The notes under the pieces: generated by a model
Seen by the model: the letters and a program-made list of their open reading frames with translations, nothing else
Databases searched by the model: none
What the model was told of the DNA's origin: nothing
Position numbers and translations under genes: made by a program
Part shown: in pieces, positions 1 through 7,134 of the stretch
How the letters are laid out: each line of letters starts with the position of its first letter
Numbering within the stretch: position 1 is the first letter of the stretch
NCBI GenBank assembly: GCA_945861915.1
Contig: CAMAWK010000039.1
Span: 1 to 13,581 of the forward strand
DNA: 13,581 nt
Direction of reading: 5' to 3'
Origin: Flavobacterium psychrophilum
GTDB lineage: Bacteria > Bacteroidota > Bacteroidia > Flavobacteriales > Flavobacteriaceae

Positions 1-1214
1 TATCAAATGCGCAATCCAAAAATATAGAAACCATCAATTGGAAAGGAACCAAGAAAATGAATGTTTCATTTATGAATGATTTTATTCAATCGAAAGTAGG
101 AGCCGATTTAGATTCCTTACAATTAAATAACGATGTAGATGCTTTAACACGATTAAACGGAATTTCGAAAGTGAGTTATGAAGTTACCAAAACTATTTCA
201 GAGAAGTATGCTGTAACTTATACTATTGTAGAGGATTTTAGTATTATTCCTACAGTTGCGTTATGGACAACCGATATTACGACTGCCTATAGAATTGGTG
301 TATCCGATTATAATTTCCTGGGTCGCAACAACACCATTGGTGGCTATTATCAGTACAATGGCGTTTCGTCTTTTGGGTTATATTATTCGTCTCCGTTTTT
401 ATTCAGTACTCAATTTGGGCTTGAAGCCAATCTGCAAAAACTAGGCAGTATTGAACCCATCTTTTTTGGAGGAAATAAAGCCAATTATAAATACATCAAC
501 ACATCCGCGGAACTTTTGGGAGTCTATCGAATTAATTATAGGAATTCTATCAAACTGGGAGTTTCTATTTTCAATGAGGATTATGAGTATCAAAATGGCG
601 CCAACAGTCTTGGTGTTGATTTAAAATTAAACGTAAATAAATATTTATTCAAGTCGAATTATTTGTACGATAATTTAAAATACGACTATTATTTAATAAA
701 AGGAGTAAGAAATGCTACTTCTTTTCAGGTTGTAAAATCGTCAAAAACGTTTCAAAATGATTTCCTAATTGGGTGGAATGATTTTTCATATTTCAAAAGA
801 GTGGGATCAAATGGCAATTGGGCAAATCGACTTCGTTTGGGTTTGTCAACCAATGATTTAACTCCGTTTGCACCCTTTTCGGTGGACAATAATCTAAACA
901 TTCGCGGTGTCGGAAACATCATTGATCGTGGTACAGGAACTATCGTTTTGAATACTGAATTTAGAAAAACAATCTACGAGAAAAATTGGTTTGTGTTACA
1001 GGGAAATGCGTTTGTAGATGCAGGAACTTGGAGACAACCGGGAGGGAATTTTGATGATTTTTTGGATAATAAAAATGCTCGTGTCTATTCAGGAATTGGA
1101 CTTCGATTTATTCACAAAACAATTTTCAATGCCACCTTTAGAATCGATTATGGATTCGGAATTTCAGAAAACAGCAACAATGGAATTGTATTCGGGATTG
1201 GACAGTATTTTTAA
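1..1214 (+). CDS. BamA/TamA (Omp85) family outer-membrane protein, 5' end cut by window edge
   Basis: Outer-membrane beta-barrel of the Omp85 superfamily, expected to act in insertion or export of envelope proteins. The frame is open to the left edge: codons from position 3 read SNAQSKNIETINWKGTKKMN, so the ATG at 57 is internal and '..SNAQ' looks like the end of a signal peptide; only the signal peptide seems to be missing. A single POTRA-like segment follows (to roughly position 240, including SKVGADLDSLQLNNDV and RLNGISKVSYEV). The rest is an alternating aromatic barrel with the family landmarks NIRGVGN...GTGT, EFRKTIYEK and FVDAGTW, ending in FGIGQYF with a C-terminal Phe, the usual outer-membrane assembly signal. 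One POTRA plus barrel is much shorter than true BamA (five POTRAs), so this is an accessory member. The glycosidase gene follows after 10 bases, so the two are probably co-transcribed. Family call is firm; the specific role is unknown. Confidence 0.87.
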   Translation, partial: SNAQSKNIETINWKGTKKMNVSFMNDFIQSKVGADLDSLQLNNDVDALTRLNGISKVSYEVTKTISEKYAVTYTIVEDFSIIPTVALWTTDITTAYRIGVSDYNFLGRNNTIGGYYQYNGVSSFGLYYSSPFLFSTQFGLEANLQKLGSIEPIFFGGNKANYKYINTSAELLGVYRINYRNSIKLGVSIFNEDYEYQNGANSLGVDLKLNVNKYLFKSNYLYDNLKYDYYLIKGVRNATSFQVVKSSKTFQNDFLIGWNDFSYFKRVGSNGNWANRLRLGLSTNDLTPFAPFSVDNNLNIRGVGNIIDRGTGTIVLNTEFRKTIYEKNWFVLQGNAFVDAGTWRQPGGNFDDFLDNKNARVYSGIGLRFIHKTIFNATFRIDYGFGISENSNNGIVFGIGQYF

Positions 1215-1224
1215 AAGTTAGAAG

Positions 1225-2235
1225 ATGGAAGAAAGAAGCTGGATGTTTAGTGTTATACTATTTCATTGTTTCATAGGATCTTTTTTTTGTTTAGCACAAT
1301 CTAAAATCAACGGATTGAGTTTTGTGGCTTCCGATAAAGAAATTAGCGTATCGCAAATTGAACCTGTATTGGGGGTAAACGCCAATTGGGTGACGTTGAT
1401 GCCTTTTGCTTTTACGAAAACCGAAGCCGATAGTTCATTAGTTTTCAACAGTAAAAGACAATGGATTAACGAACGAAAAGAAGGAATAGAAAAAACAGTA
1501 AAGCTGTTCCGTCAGAAGAAAATAAAAATTATGCTAAAACCCCAAATCTGGATTCCAAAAGGCGGATTTACTGGTAGAATAGCAATGAAATCAGAAAAAG
1601 AATGGAACGCATTTGAAGAAAATTATAAAAAGTACATTCTTTTTTATGCCAAAATAGCCCAAGAAAACAACTGCGAATTATTTTGTATCGGCACCGAAAT
1701 GAATTCCTTTGTAATTGCGAGACCCAACTACTGGCATAATTTAATTACCAATATCAAAAAGACCTACAGTGGGAAAATTACGTATGCCGAAAATTGGGAC
1801 AGTTTTAAAAATGTTCCTTTTATAAACCAATTGGATTATATTGGTATTGATGTTTATTTTCCGTTAGATCCCGCTAAAACACCTGCAATAAAAGCCATCG
1901 AAAAAGCGTGGCAACCCATCAAATTAGAAATATTACAACTTTCAAAAAAATACAATAAAAAAATATTGTTCACAGAATATGGGTATCAAAGTAAAGATTT
2001 TGCCGCTTTTGAACCTTGGGATCATTCTAAAATAAGAACTGTAAATTTGAAAGCCCAAGAAAATGCTTTGATTGCGCTTTACAATCAATTTTGGGACAAG
2101 CCTTGGATTGCAGGCGGTTTTTTGTGGAAATGGTATGACAATCACTCTCAATCGGGAGGTGTTAGTGACAGCGATTATACGGTTCAAAATAAACCCTCTG
2201 AAAAAATTGTAAAAAAACAGTATGCTAAAAAATAA
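1225..2235 (+). CDS. Secreted GH113-like glycoside hydrolase (TIM barrel)
   Basis: Probable retaining glycosidase; family GH113 contains beta-mannanases. Residues 8-25 form a hydrophobic signal peptide ending CLAQ|S, so the protein is exported to the periplasm or cell surface. The mature part reads as a TIM barrel: NANWVTLMPFAF (53-64), MLKPQIWI (103-110), FCIGTEMNSF (153-162), YAENWD (187-192), YIGIDVYFPL (205-214), ILFTEYGYQS (247-256) and GGFLWKWYDN (297-306). By the family pattern Glu158 in GTEMN is the acid/base and Glu251 in FTEYGY the nucleophile. At 336 residues it has the normal length. The first ATG (1225) is used here; an ATG at 1243 (MFSVILFHCF) gives a more compact signal peptide and is equally possible. 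It starts 10 bases after the Omp85-like gene. The substrate cannot be told from the sequence. Confidence 0.82.
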   Translation: MEERSWMFSVILFHCFIGSFFCLAQSKINGLSFVASDKEISVSQIEPVLGVNANWVTLMPFAFTKTEADSSLVFNSKRQWINERKEGIEKTVKLFRQKKIKIMLKPQIWIPKGGFTGRIAMKSEKEWNAFEENYKKYILFYAKIAQENNCELFCIGTEMNSFVIARPNYWHNLITNIKKTYSGKITYAENWDSFKNVPFINQLDYIGIDVYFPLDPAKTPAIKAIEKAWQPIKLEILQLSKKYNKKILFTEYGYQSKDFAAFEPWDHSKIRTVNLKAQENALIALYNQFWDKPWIAGGFLWKWYDNHSQSGGVSDSDYTVQNKPSEKIVKKQYAKK

Positions 2236-2285
2236 AAAAGGTACAACTTTTTTCAAAGCTACACATAATTATATTAGCCTCAATT

Positions 2286-2341
2286 GGTATTTCAAAAACG
2301 GCACCAACAGATTGGTGTTTGGAATTGGGCAGTATTTTTGA
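2286..2341 (+). pseudogene. Decayed second copy of the Omp85-like gene's 3' tail
   Basis: These 56 bases align with the last 57 bases of the Omp85-like gene (1158-1214) with one gap and about three-quarters identity. The last ten codons read RLVFGIGQYF and stop (TGA), against GIVFGIGQYF and stop (TAA) in the intact gene. The frame upstream is broken by one missing A in the run at 2294-2298; restoring it gives GISKNGTNRLVFGIGQYF, matching GISENSNNGIVFGIGQYF in length and pattern. Most differences are synonymous or conservative, so the fragment seems to come from a related coding gene rather than a recent copy. I see no convincing barrel sequence further upstream. Confidence 0.6.
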
Positions 2342-2644
2342 CGGTAAGGTTCAGCAATGCTTTTCGCTTGCACCTACTTAAAATTTCAGTTCGATTGTTA
2401 ATTTTTAAACCACATAAACCCTAGCCCATTTTGGGCGAACTGAACGTAGTTAAACATAGATTTATGATTAATGGTTAAGGATTTAGATGTAAGAAATAAT
2501 ACTATTTTCAAATAGATTGGCTATGTGAAAAGTAAAATGCCTATCCAATTCTTTTAAATACTAGGTAGTTCTATGTTTCTATGTGGTAAAAATAATTACT
2601 CAATAACAGTCGAACTCAAGTTAATAATTTATTATATAAACAAA
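2342..2644. other. Intergenic stretch with small repeats, no gene seen
   Basis: Between the Omp85 tail remnant and the DUF4421 start. No convincing reading frame. It contains a perfect 5-bp hairpin GCCCA-TTT-TGGGC (2424-2436) and two inversely oriented copies of a short motif (see the repeat entry). No exact TAnnTTTG promoter box was found in front of the DUF4421 gene; the nearest is TATGTTTC at 2573-2580. Confidence 0.5.
2409..2587. repeat. Inverted pair of an ACCACATAG/AAACATAG motif, left copy split
   Basis: The right copy (2571-2587) reads, on the minus strand, ACCACATAGAAACATAG. The left copy has ACCACATA at 2409-2416 and AAACATAG at 2452-2459, separated by 35 bases that carry the GCCCA-TTT-TGGGC hairpin. 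The two copies are in opposite orientation about 110 bases apart. This resembles the short dispersed repeats found between genes in Flavobacterium, but without other genome copies I cannot say whether it is a mobile unit. Confidence 0.35.
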
Positions 2645-3703
2645 ATGGAAAAATTTTATTATTGTTTTTTGGTAGTTCTTGTTTTCAATAAGACTTGTGC
2701 TCAAGATAGCACCTATGTAAAAACCTATCCAGATCATGTTCAAATCAAAACTGGACTTTCTTATAACGCTTTGAATTTGACTCTAAACCCAAGATTGAAA
2801 GGGGTTACCGATTTTTTTAAGCCTATTTTATACAGACCCAGCGTAAGGAGTGGCATGGGGCTAGACGTTCAGTTCAAAGGAATATCTATAGGATGGAGTT
2901 TTGGAATTCCGCAAAATAAACTTTTAAACAAAAGCCAGGCAGAAAGCAAATACAGTGATTTTCAGTTTCATTCCCTCGGAAAAAAAATAGGCTATGATTT
3001 TTATCACCAAGATTATCAAGGCTATTTTATAGAAAATCTTCAAAGAAGACTCGATGGAGTTGCTTTAGATTCGAGACCGGACTTAAGGGTTAAAAACATT
3101 TCGACTAATGTGTTTTATGTTTTTAATGGCGAGAAGTTTTCATACAGTGCGGCTTTTTCTCAGGATCATAAACAACTAAAAAATGCTGGTTCTATAATAG
3201 TTGCTTCATCATTTGGGTATTTTAATGTTCAAGGCGACACGAGTTTTATTCCAGAAGATGCTCAAATTAATTTTAATTCAAAAGCCAATATCAATACTTT
3301 GACCATTTATACTTTTGCAGTCATTCCGGGCTATGCATACACATATTTAATAGGAAAAAAAGGTTGGCACCTCAGTGCTAGTGCCTCTGGCTTTATTGGA
3401 CTTCAGTATAATGATGGCGCATCGACTTTTGCTGACGACACGGTGTATAATTATTTTTTTAAAGGAATAGGTAGAGCTTGTGTAGGTCATCACGGCGATA
3501 GTTGGGTGTATGGTGTGGCGGCTATGACAGATATTCAGGGGCTAAACACTAGATATGTACAGTATGGAACCGTCAATTTGGGTATTACTGCTTCTTGTTC
3601 TTATAAATTTAAAACCAAGTTTATGCAAGGGAAAAAATCTTTTTTTGGCAAAAAACCTGCAGCAAAGAAAGATTCAAGCCCTTTAGAGCAAAAGCTTAAT
3701 TAA
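2645..3703 (+). CDS. DUF4421 family outer-membrane protein
   Basis: Secreted protein of 352 residues with a beta-rich, aromatic-alternating sequence expected for an outer-membrane barrel of the DUF4421 family, of unknown function. I place the start at 2645 (MEKFYYCFLVVLVFNKTCAQD), because it begins a clean signal peptide cut before QD; the frame is open to an ATG at 2573, but those 24 extra residues have no signal-peptide character and the segment overlaps a short repeat. Barrel-like stretches include VQIKTGLSYNALNLTLNP, SGMGLDVQFKGISIGWSFGIP, NISTNVFYVFNGEKFSYSAAFSQ and KGWHLSASASGFIGLQY. The C-terminus is a Lys-rich tail (KSFFGKKPAAKKDSS) rather than an aromatic residue, which is unusual for a barrel and may be a periplasmic extension. 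It stands alone, with no co-directional partner downstream. Confidence 0.75.
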   Translation: MEKFYYCFLVVLVFNKTCAQDSTYVKTYPDHVQIKTGLSYNALNLTLNPRLKGVTDFFKPILYRPSVRSGMGLDVQFKGISIGWSFGIPQNKLLNKSQAESKYSDFQFHSLGKKIGYDFYHQDYQGYFIENLQRRLDGVALDSRPDLRVKNISTNVFYVFNGEKFSYSAAFSQDHKQLKNAGSIIVASSFGYFNVQGDTSFIPEDAQINFNSKANINTLTIYTFAVIPGYAYTYLIGKKGWHLSASASGFIGLQYNDGASTFADDTVYNYFFKGIGRACVGHHGDSWVYGVAAMTDIQGLNTRYVQYGTVNLGITASCSYKFKTKFMQGKKSFFGKKPAAKKDSSPLEQKLN

Positions 3704-3713
3704 GCGAATTTGT

Positions 3714-3757
3714 GCTTAATGATAGTAATAATTAAGCCCTCAATTAATCGTTTTTTT
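3714..3757 (+). terminator. Possible weak terminator after the DUF4421 gene
   Basis: GCTTAAT (3714-3720) pairs perfectly with ATTAAGC (3731-3737) around a 10-base loop; a T7 run follows at 3751-3757, thirteen bases past the stem. The stem is AT-rich and the T run is distant, so this is only a candidate. Confidence 0.3.
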
Positions 3758-3800
3758 AATTTAATGAAGGACGCAAAATATTTGCCAAAACAACAAACTG

Positions 3801-4326
3801 CTAATTCACTCCCTCCCAACAACTAATCTTGACAACAATCCCCGCTTGAATCTCTTCTTGTTTTTGAATTTTCATACGCAGTTTGCCTAATTCAAAATTA
3901 GCTTTTCGCCAAGTCAATAGTTACCAATCTTTTAGGTTTTCGTTTTCTTGTAGGCCAACGTTTAAATGGTTCAGATAATTTTTGGCAAAATACAAACGCT
4001 TGAGCAATCGCTTTTGATTTAGTTTGAGTTTGTTTAAAGCCAAATTAATTTTTTGTTCAAAAACCCAGCAACTCTCGAAAGATTTTTTGTCTTTTGGGTT
4101 TCCAGAAGGCTACGAAGGTCGATTTCCCGTTAGGTGTAGAGGTTTTGCAAATCTACCCCTTCATTCTTTGATTGATAAATGATTAGACCTGAAATATAGC
4201 CACAATATTTAGACAAAATGATAGTTTTATATTAAACCAAGTGAGCAAAGTCGATTTAGGAACAAGTAGCAAATTGGCTACTTCATGAAGTTAAATTCCT
4301 AAATTTTGAAATTCATTCTTTGTCAT
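3801..4326 (-). pseudogene. Decayed gene for a small HTH-like protein
   Basis: No intact frame crosses this 787-base gap, but the minus strand holds coding-like blocks in one order. From ATG at 4326: MTKNEFQNLGI, stop (4293-4291), then LHEVANLLLVPKSTLLTWFN, which has helix-turn-helix spacing. After a frame change comes KNEGVDLQNLYT, a stop, then REIDLRSLLETQKTKN. After another frame change a helical block begins at FEQKINLALNKLKLNQKRLL and continues to LQENENLKDW, a stop (3923-3921), then ANFELGKLRMKIQKQEEIQA and KISCWEGVN with a final TAG at 3803-3801. The total, about 175 codons, fits one protein with an N-terminal DNA-binding-like part and a C-terminal coiled-coil-like part, broken by three stops and two frameshifts. 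TAAATTTG (4358-4351), matching TAnnTTTG, lies 24 bases before the ATG. I do not recognise the family; the HTH reading is inference. Confidence 0.5.
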
Positions 4327-4490
4327 ACTATTTATTTTTAAATTTTAAACCAAATTTAATTTTCGCTGTTGTTATTTGCGTTTTTATTTTTTAGTAAAAA
4401 ATTTTATACTGCAAAAAAACGATTTAACGACAAAATAATTAGCTGTGTACGAAGTTATAAAAAAGTAGTTTGCAATAGCATTAATTTTCA
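4327..4490. other. AT-rich intergenic, no gene seen
   Basis: Very AT-rich spacer between the pseudogene start and the stop of the AraC-family gene. It holds only an A/T-only palindrome centred on 4394 and the promoter-like TAAATTTG box at 4351-4358 (minus strand). No clear terminator for the operon is visible here. Confidence 0.4.
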
Positions 4491-5336
4491 CTAGATTGGA
4501 TTCGACGAAAGATGTCTGTTTTCTCTAAATTCCTTTGGAGAAACGCCTTGTTTGTTTTTAAAAAAACGGCTAAAAGACTGAATATCTTCAAATCCCAATT
4601 CAAAAGCAGTTTCTTTGATACTTTTTTCAGAGTTGATTAAAATGCGTCTTGCTTCCAAGAAAATTCGATCTTGAATGATTTGAAGGGGTGATTTATGAAT
4701 ATGTTGAGCGAATAAATTGGTCAACGATTTGGCAGGTTTGTTCATTAAATCGGCATATTCTGCCACCGTATGATTGGTTTTATAATGCACTTCTACCAAG
4801 AAACTGAAATTACGAATCACGTCTAATTTTGTTTCTTCATGACTTATGATTTGGTTTTCGTACTTAAAAATTCGGGTCGAAAGAATAAGAAACCGTTTCA
4901 ATAACATTTGGAGCATTTCGAGTTGCAACTGATCTTTACTTTCTAATTCTGCTTTGAAAACATTCCAAAGAATCTCCATTTTTTTTCTGTTGGAATCATC
5001 CAAATTAAAAATTGGCACTTGTGAAGCACCAAAAAACAAGACTCCTTTACAACCTATTTCGCTATCGTGATTGTCGATGCAGTAAAAATTTCGGTTAAAC
5101 CGAATGCATTGCACTTCGTCAACTTCGCTACTATCTACTTTGTGCATTTCTGTTAAAAAAACCATTTGATTGGGTTTTAAAACATATTTTACACTATCAA
5201 TCACTAGAATATTTGAAGTGTTTTCACTCCAAAAAACAGAAAATGAATCGGAATTGTTTTTAAAAACCGATTCATCTGTATTGCTTTTTAAATTCAATAA
5301 TTGAAAATATTCGCCAGAAGATCCAATAAATTCCAT
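4491..5336 (-). CDS. AraC/XylS family transcriptional regulator
   Basis: DNA-binding regulator of 281 residues. The C-terminal ~100 residues are a clear AraC double helix-turn-helix: first HTH around 188-215 (TVAEYADLMNKPAKSLTNLF), linker with PLQIIQDRIFLEARRIL (217-233), second HTH around 239-271 (SIKETAFELGFEDIQSFSRF, then GVSPKEFR, the family signature). The N-terminal ~110 residues are beta-rich and cupin-like, likely a ligand-sensing domain; it contains Cys77, Cys86 and Cys96. It is the last gene of the arsenosugar run, 69 bases after ytxJ, the largest gap in the distal half of the run. That gap holds a TACATTTG box, so it may have its own promoter. It could control the operon, in which no ArsR is visible, but that is inference; the effector is unknown. 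Confidence 0.9.
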   Translation of the reverse strand: MEFIGSSGEYFQLLNLKSNTDESVFKNNSDSFSVFWSENTSNILVIDSVKYVLKPNQMVFLTEMHKVDSSEVDEVQCIRFNRNFYCIDNHDSEIGCKGVLFFGASQVPIFNLDDSNRKKMEILWNVFKAELESKDQLQLEMLQMLLKRFLILSTRIFKYENQIISHEETKLDVIRNFSFLVEVHYKTNHTVAEYADLMNKPAKSLTNLFAQHIHKSPLQIIQDRIFLEARRILINSEKSIKETAFELGFEDIQSFSRFFKNKQGVSPKEFRENRHLSSNPI

Positions 5337-5356
5337 AGTTGCAATTAATTTTTTCT

Positions 5357-5364
5357 CAAATGTA
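5357..5364 (-). promoter_or_regulatory. Candidate -7 promoter element for the AraC-family gene
   Basis: On the minus strand this reads TACATTTG, an exact match to the Bacteroidota -7 consensus TAnnTTTG, ending 20 bases before the ATG. I find no TTG at the expected -33 spacing, so it is only half supported. Confidence 0.4.
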
Positions 5365-5405
5365 GGATTTAAAGATACTTGTAATCTTAAAAAAATGCTA
5401 AAAAA

Positions 5406-5741
5406 CTACAAATATTTTTGAATGGTTTTTGGTTCTATCGAATGATGTGAATCTCTAAAAACCACTTCTCTATTTTTTAAAACGATTATTTGCGGCGACT
5501 GATGAATAACATTCAAATGCGAGGCGATATAATTTGAAACCGAGCGGTAGTTGAGTAAATCCAAATAGTTAAAATCGGCAGTTTCGGTCAATAAATCCGA
5601 GCCGTTTGTCAGTCTTTCTTTTGCAAAAGCACTAATACCACAAGTCATGCTATCTTTAAAAATAATTTGTGGTTTGTGTTCAGATGCGTCTAAAATTGCA
5701 TTTACATCTTCGTCTGATGTGATGTTTTTCCAGTTTTTCAT
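5406..5741 (-). CDS. ytxJ: Bacillithiol system redox-active protein YtxJ
   Basis: Small (111 residues) cytoplasmic thioredoxin-fold protein of the YtxJ family, thought to act as a bacilliredoxin that reduces bacillithiol-mixed disulfides. The active-site segment is IIFKDSMTCGISAFA (26-40) with a single redox Cys34 in TCGIS, i.e. a monothiol Cys-x-x-Ser form typical of the family. Later family features are VIHQSPQIIVLKNREVVFRDSH, corresponding to the cis-Pro region and the final strands, and a C-terminal helix IEPKTIQKYL. It starts four bases after the TIGR04283 transferase stop and is clearly co-transcribed. In this setting it may provide thiol reduction for arsenic chemistry, or simply travel with the cluster; both are inference. 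Confidence 0.85.
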   Translation of the reverse strand: MKNWKNITSDEDVNAILDASEHKPQIIFKDSMTCGISAFAKERLTNGSDLLTETADFNYLDLLNYRSVSNYIASHLNVIHQSPQIIVLKNREVVFRDSHHSIEPKTIQKYL

Positions 5742-5745
5742 TGTT

Positions 5746-6435
5746 TTATTGTATATTTTTTTGATAATAATAAACTAATTCTTCTTGTGTTGCTCCCAAA
5801 GCGTGTTTTATATGAATCATTATAAAATGATATTGCAATCGCCAAACTCCATTTTTCAAATACTTTCTTGCCGATGTTGTAACTGATTCTTGAATGACCG
5901 CAAAGTTAGAGTTTTTATACAATCGTTGAATGAATTCGTTGTCTTCGTAAATGGTCAAACGCTCATCAAAACCACCTAATTTTGTAAATAAATTTCGTTC
6001 TACAAACAACGATTGATCGCCACCTCGACAGGAAATATGATTGAATTGGGTAAACCATTGCGACACTTTTAGGACGATATGGTTAGTGTCAAACTTCATT
6101 TTAAAACAACCCGACAAATTGCCTTCTTGCACCTGATTTACAATCGCTGCATCAAAATTTGGAGGTGGAAAAGTATCGCAATGCAAAAAATAAAAAATAT
6201 CCGAACTATCATTTTTAGCAGCAAAATTCATTTGAATGGCTCTTCCACTTGGCGAATGAACCACTTTTATTTTTGAATATTTATTTAGAATTTCAACTGT
6301 GGCATCTAGGCTTCCTCCATCGACAACAATTAATTCGTTGGTAAACTTTGGGTTGATTGTTTCAAGCAAATAATCTAACAATTTTGCAATCGTTTTTTCT
6401 TCGTTTAAAACTGGAATTATAACGGAAATAGTCAT
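5746..6435 (-). CDS. TIGR04283 family arsenosugar biosynthesis glycosyltransferase
   Basis: Family 2-type (GT-A) glycosyltransferase of 229 residues, the 'transferase 2' of radical SAM ArsS clusters, expected to act on the arsenic-containing ribosyl intermediate or its aglycone. Visible motifs: ISVIIPVLNEEKTI (3-16), nucleotide-binding VVDGGSLDAT (37-46), SPSGRAIQMNFAA (61-73), the metal-binding acidic motif HCDT (85-88), CRGGDQSLFVE (136-146), LGGFDE (153-158) and the acceptor-side EDNEF (164-168). There is no signal peptide or long membrane helix, so it acts in the cytoplasm or at the inner membrane face. The start abuts the DUF547 stop (one base between), and the stop is four bases before ytxJ. 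The exact donor and acceptor cannot be read from sequence. Confidence 0.9.
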   Translation of the reverse strand: MTISVIIPVLNEEKTIAKLLDYLLETINPKFTNELIVVDGGSLDATVEILNKYSKIKVVHSPSGRAIQMNFAAKNDSSDIFYFLHCDTFPPPNFDAAIVNQVQEGNLSGCFKMKFDTNHIVLKVSQWFTQFNHISCRGGDQSLFVERNLFTKLGGFDERLTIYEDNEFIQRLYKNSNFAVIQESVTTSARKYLKNGVWRLQYHFIMIHIKHALGATQEELVYYYQKNIQ

Positions 6436-6436
6436 T

Positions 6437-7132
6437 CTATTTGTTCAAATTCCAATTATACTCCAGATATTTTACTTTTGCCTTTTTATCAATTTTTATA
6501 TTCGAATAGCTATTGATAAAATCGATTACGGATGCTTTTTTGATTTTAAAATCGCCACTAAACCAATTGAAAATTTGAGAAATTTTGATTTCATTTTTGG
6601 TAATCGAATTTTTCGATTTATCGTTTATAAAAGATTTGGTCACTTTCTCCAATTGCTTGTCTAAAATCTCTGGAAAATAGGCTTCATTTAACAAATTCGG
6701 ACACGAAAAAGAGGCGCAATTGATAGCAAAATGAATGCGAGGTTCGTTTAGTTTTCGAAGGATTTTATGCTCCACGTCGCCTAATGAAATTTTGTTTTTG
6801 CCTGAACCAACAATCTTTTTATCCCAAGCATTGTCTATGTCTTTGATGCTTTTGGTTGGATAATGATTGATAATTAATTGTAAGGTATACACATTATACG
6901 TATTTATCCAAAAAGCTAATTCCTCGTTTTTCGTCCATTTCTTGGTAATTGGTTGCTTTTCAAATTGTTTAATAATCAATTCTAATTCTGATTTGTTGGC
7001 GAATATTTTATCATAATTTACATTTCCTTTTTCAGACACATATTTCACTAAAAACTGATTGTAGTTTTTATAATCAAAATTTTGAGCCAAACTGGTTAAG
7101 CTTATGAGCAGTAAAAAAAGGATTTTTTTCAT
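6437..7132 (-). CDS. DUF547 domain-containing exported protein
   Basis: Secreted protein of 231 residues, function unknown. Residues 1-17 form a signal peptide cut after SLAQ. The DUF547 core is obvious: NEELAFWINTYNVYTLQLII (69-88), and the signature RIHFAINCASFSCPNL (132-147) with Cys139 and Cys144, which by position resembles a papain/transglutaminase-like or redox centre, though no activity is established. The C-terminus (KYLEYNWNLN) is a usual family ending. It is squeezed between the hydroxylase-family gene (two bases) and the TIGR04283 transferase (one base), so it is translated from the same message. DUF547 genes often neighbour arsenosugar genes in Bacteroidota, to my knowledge, which suggests a periplasmic accessory role. 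Confidence 0.85.
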   Translation of the reverse strand: MKKILFLLLISLTSLAQNFDYKNYNQFLVKYVSEKGNVNYDKIFANKSELELIIKQFEKQPITKKWTKNEELAFWINTYNVYTLQLIINHYPTKSIKDIDNAWDKKIVGSGKNKISLGDVEHKILRKLNEPRIHFAINCASFSCPNLLNEAYFPEILDKQLEKVTKSFINDKSKNSITKNEIKISQIFNWFSGDFKIKKASVIDFINSYSNIKIDKKAKVKYLEYNWNLNK

Positions 7133-7134
7133 TT

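Noticed and set aside
1942..2256. 104-codon minus-strand frame opposite the glycosidase gene
   Set aside because: Antisense shadow over the conserved catalytic region (FTEYGY, GGFLWKWY) of the hydrolase; no independent evidence.
2573..2644. Upstream ATG extending the DUF4421 protein by 24 residues
   Set aside because: The extension lacks signal-peptide character and overlaps a short intergenic repeat; the ATG at 2645 starts a clean signal peptide.
4386..4402. Palindrome ATTTTTTA-G-TAAAAAAT
   Set aside because: Only A/T pairs with a one-base centre in a very AT-rich spacer; expected by chance and not able to form a useful hairpin.
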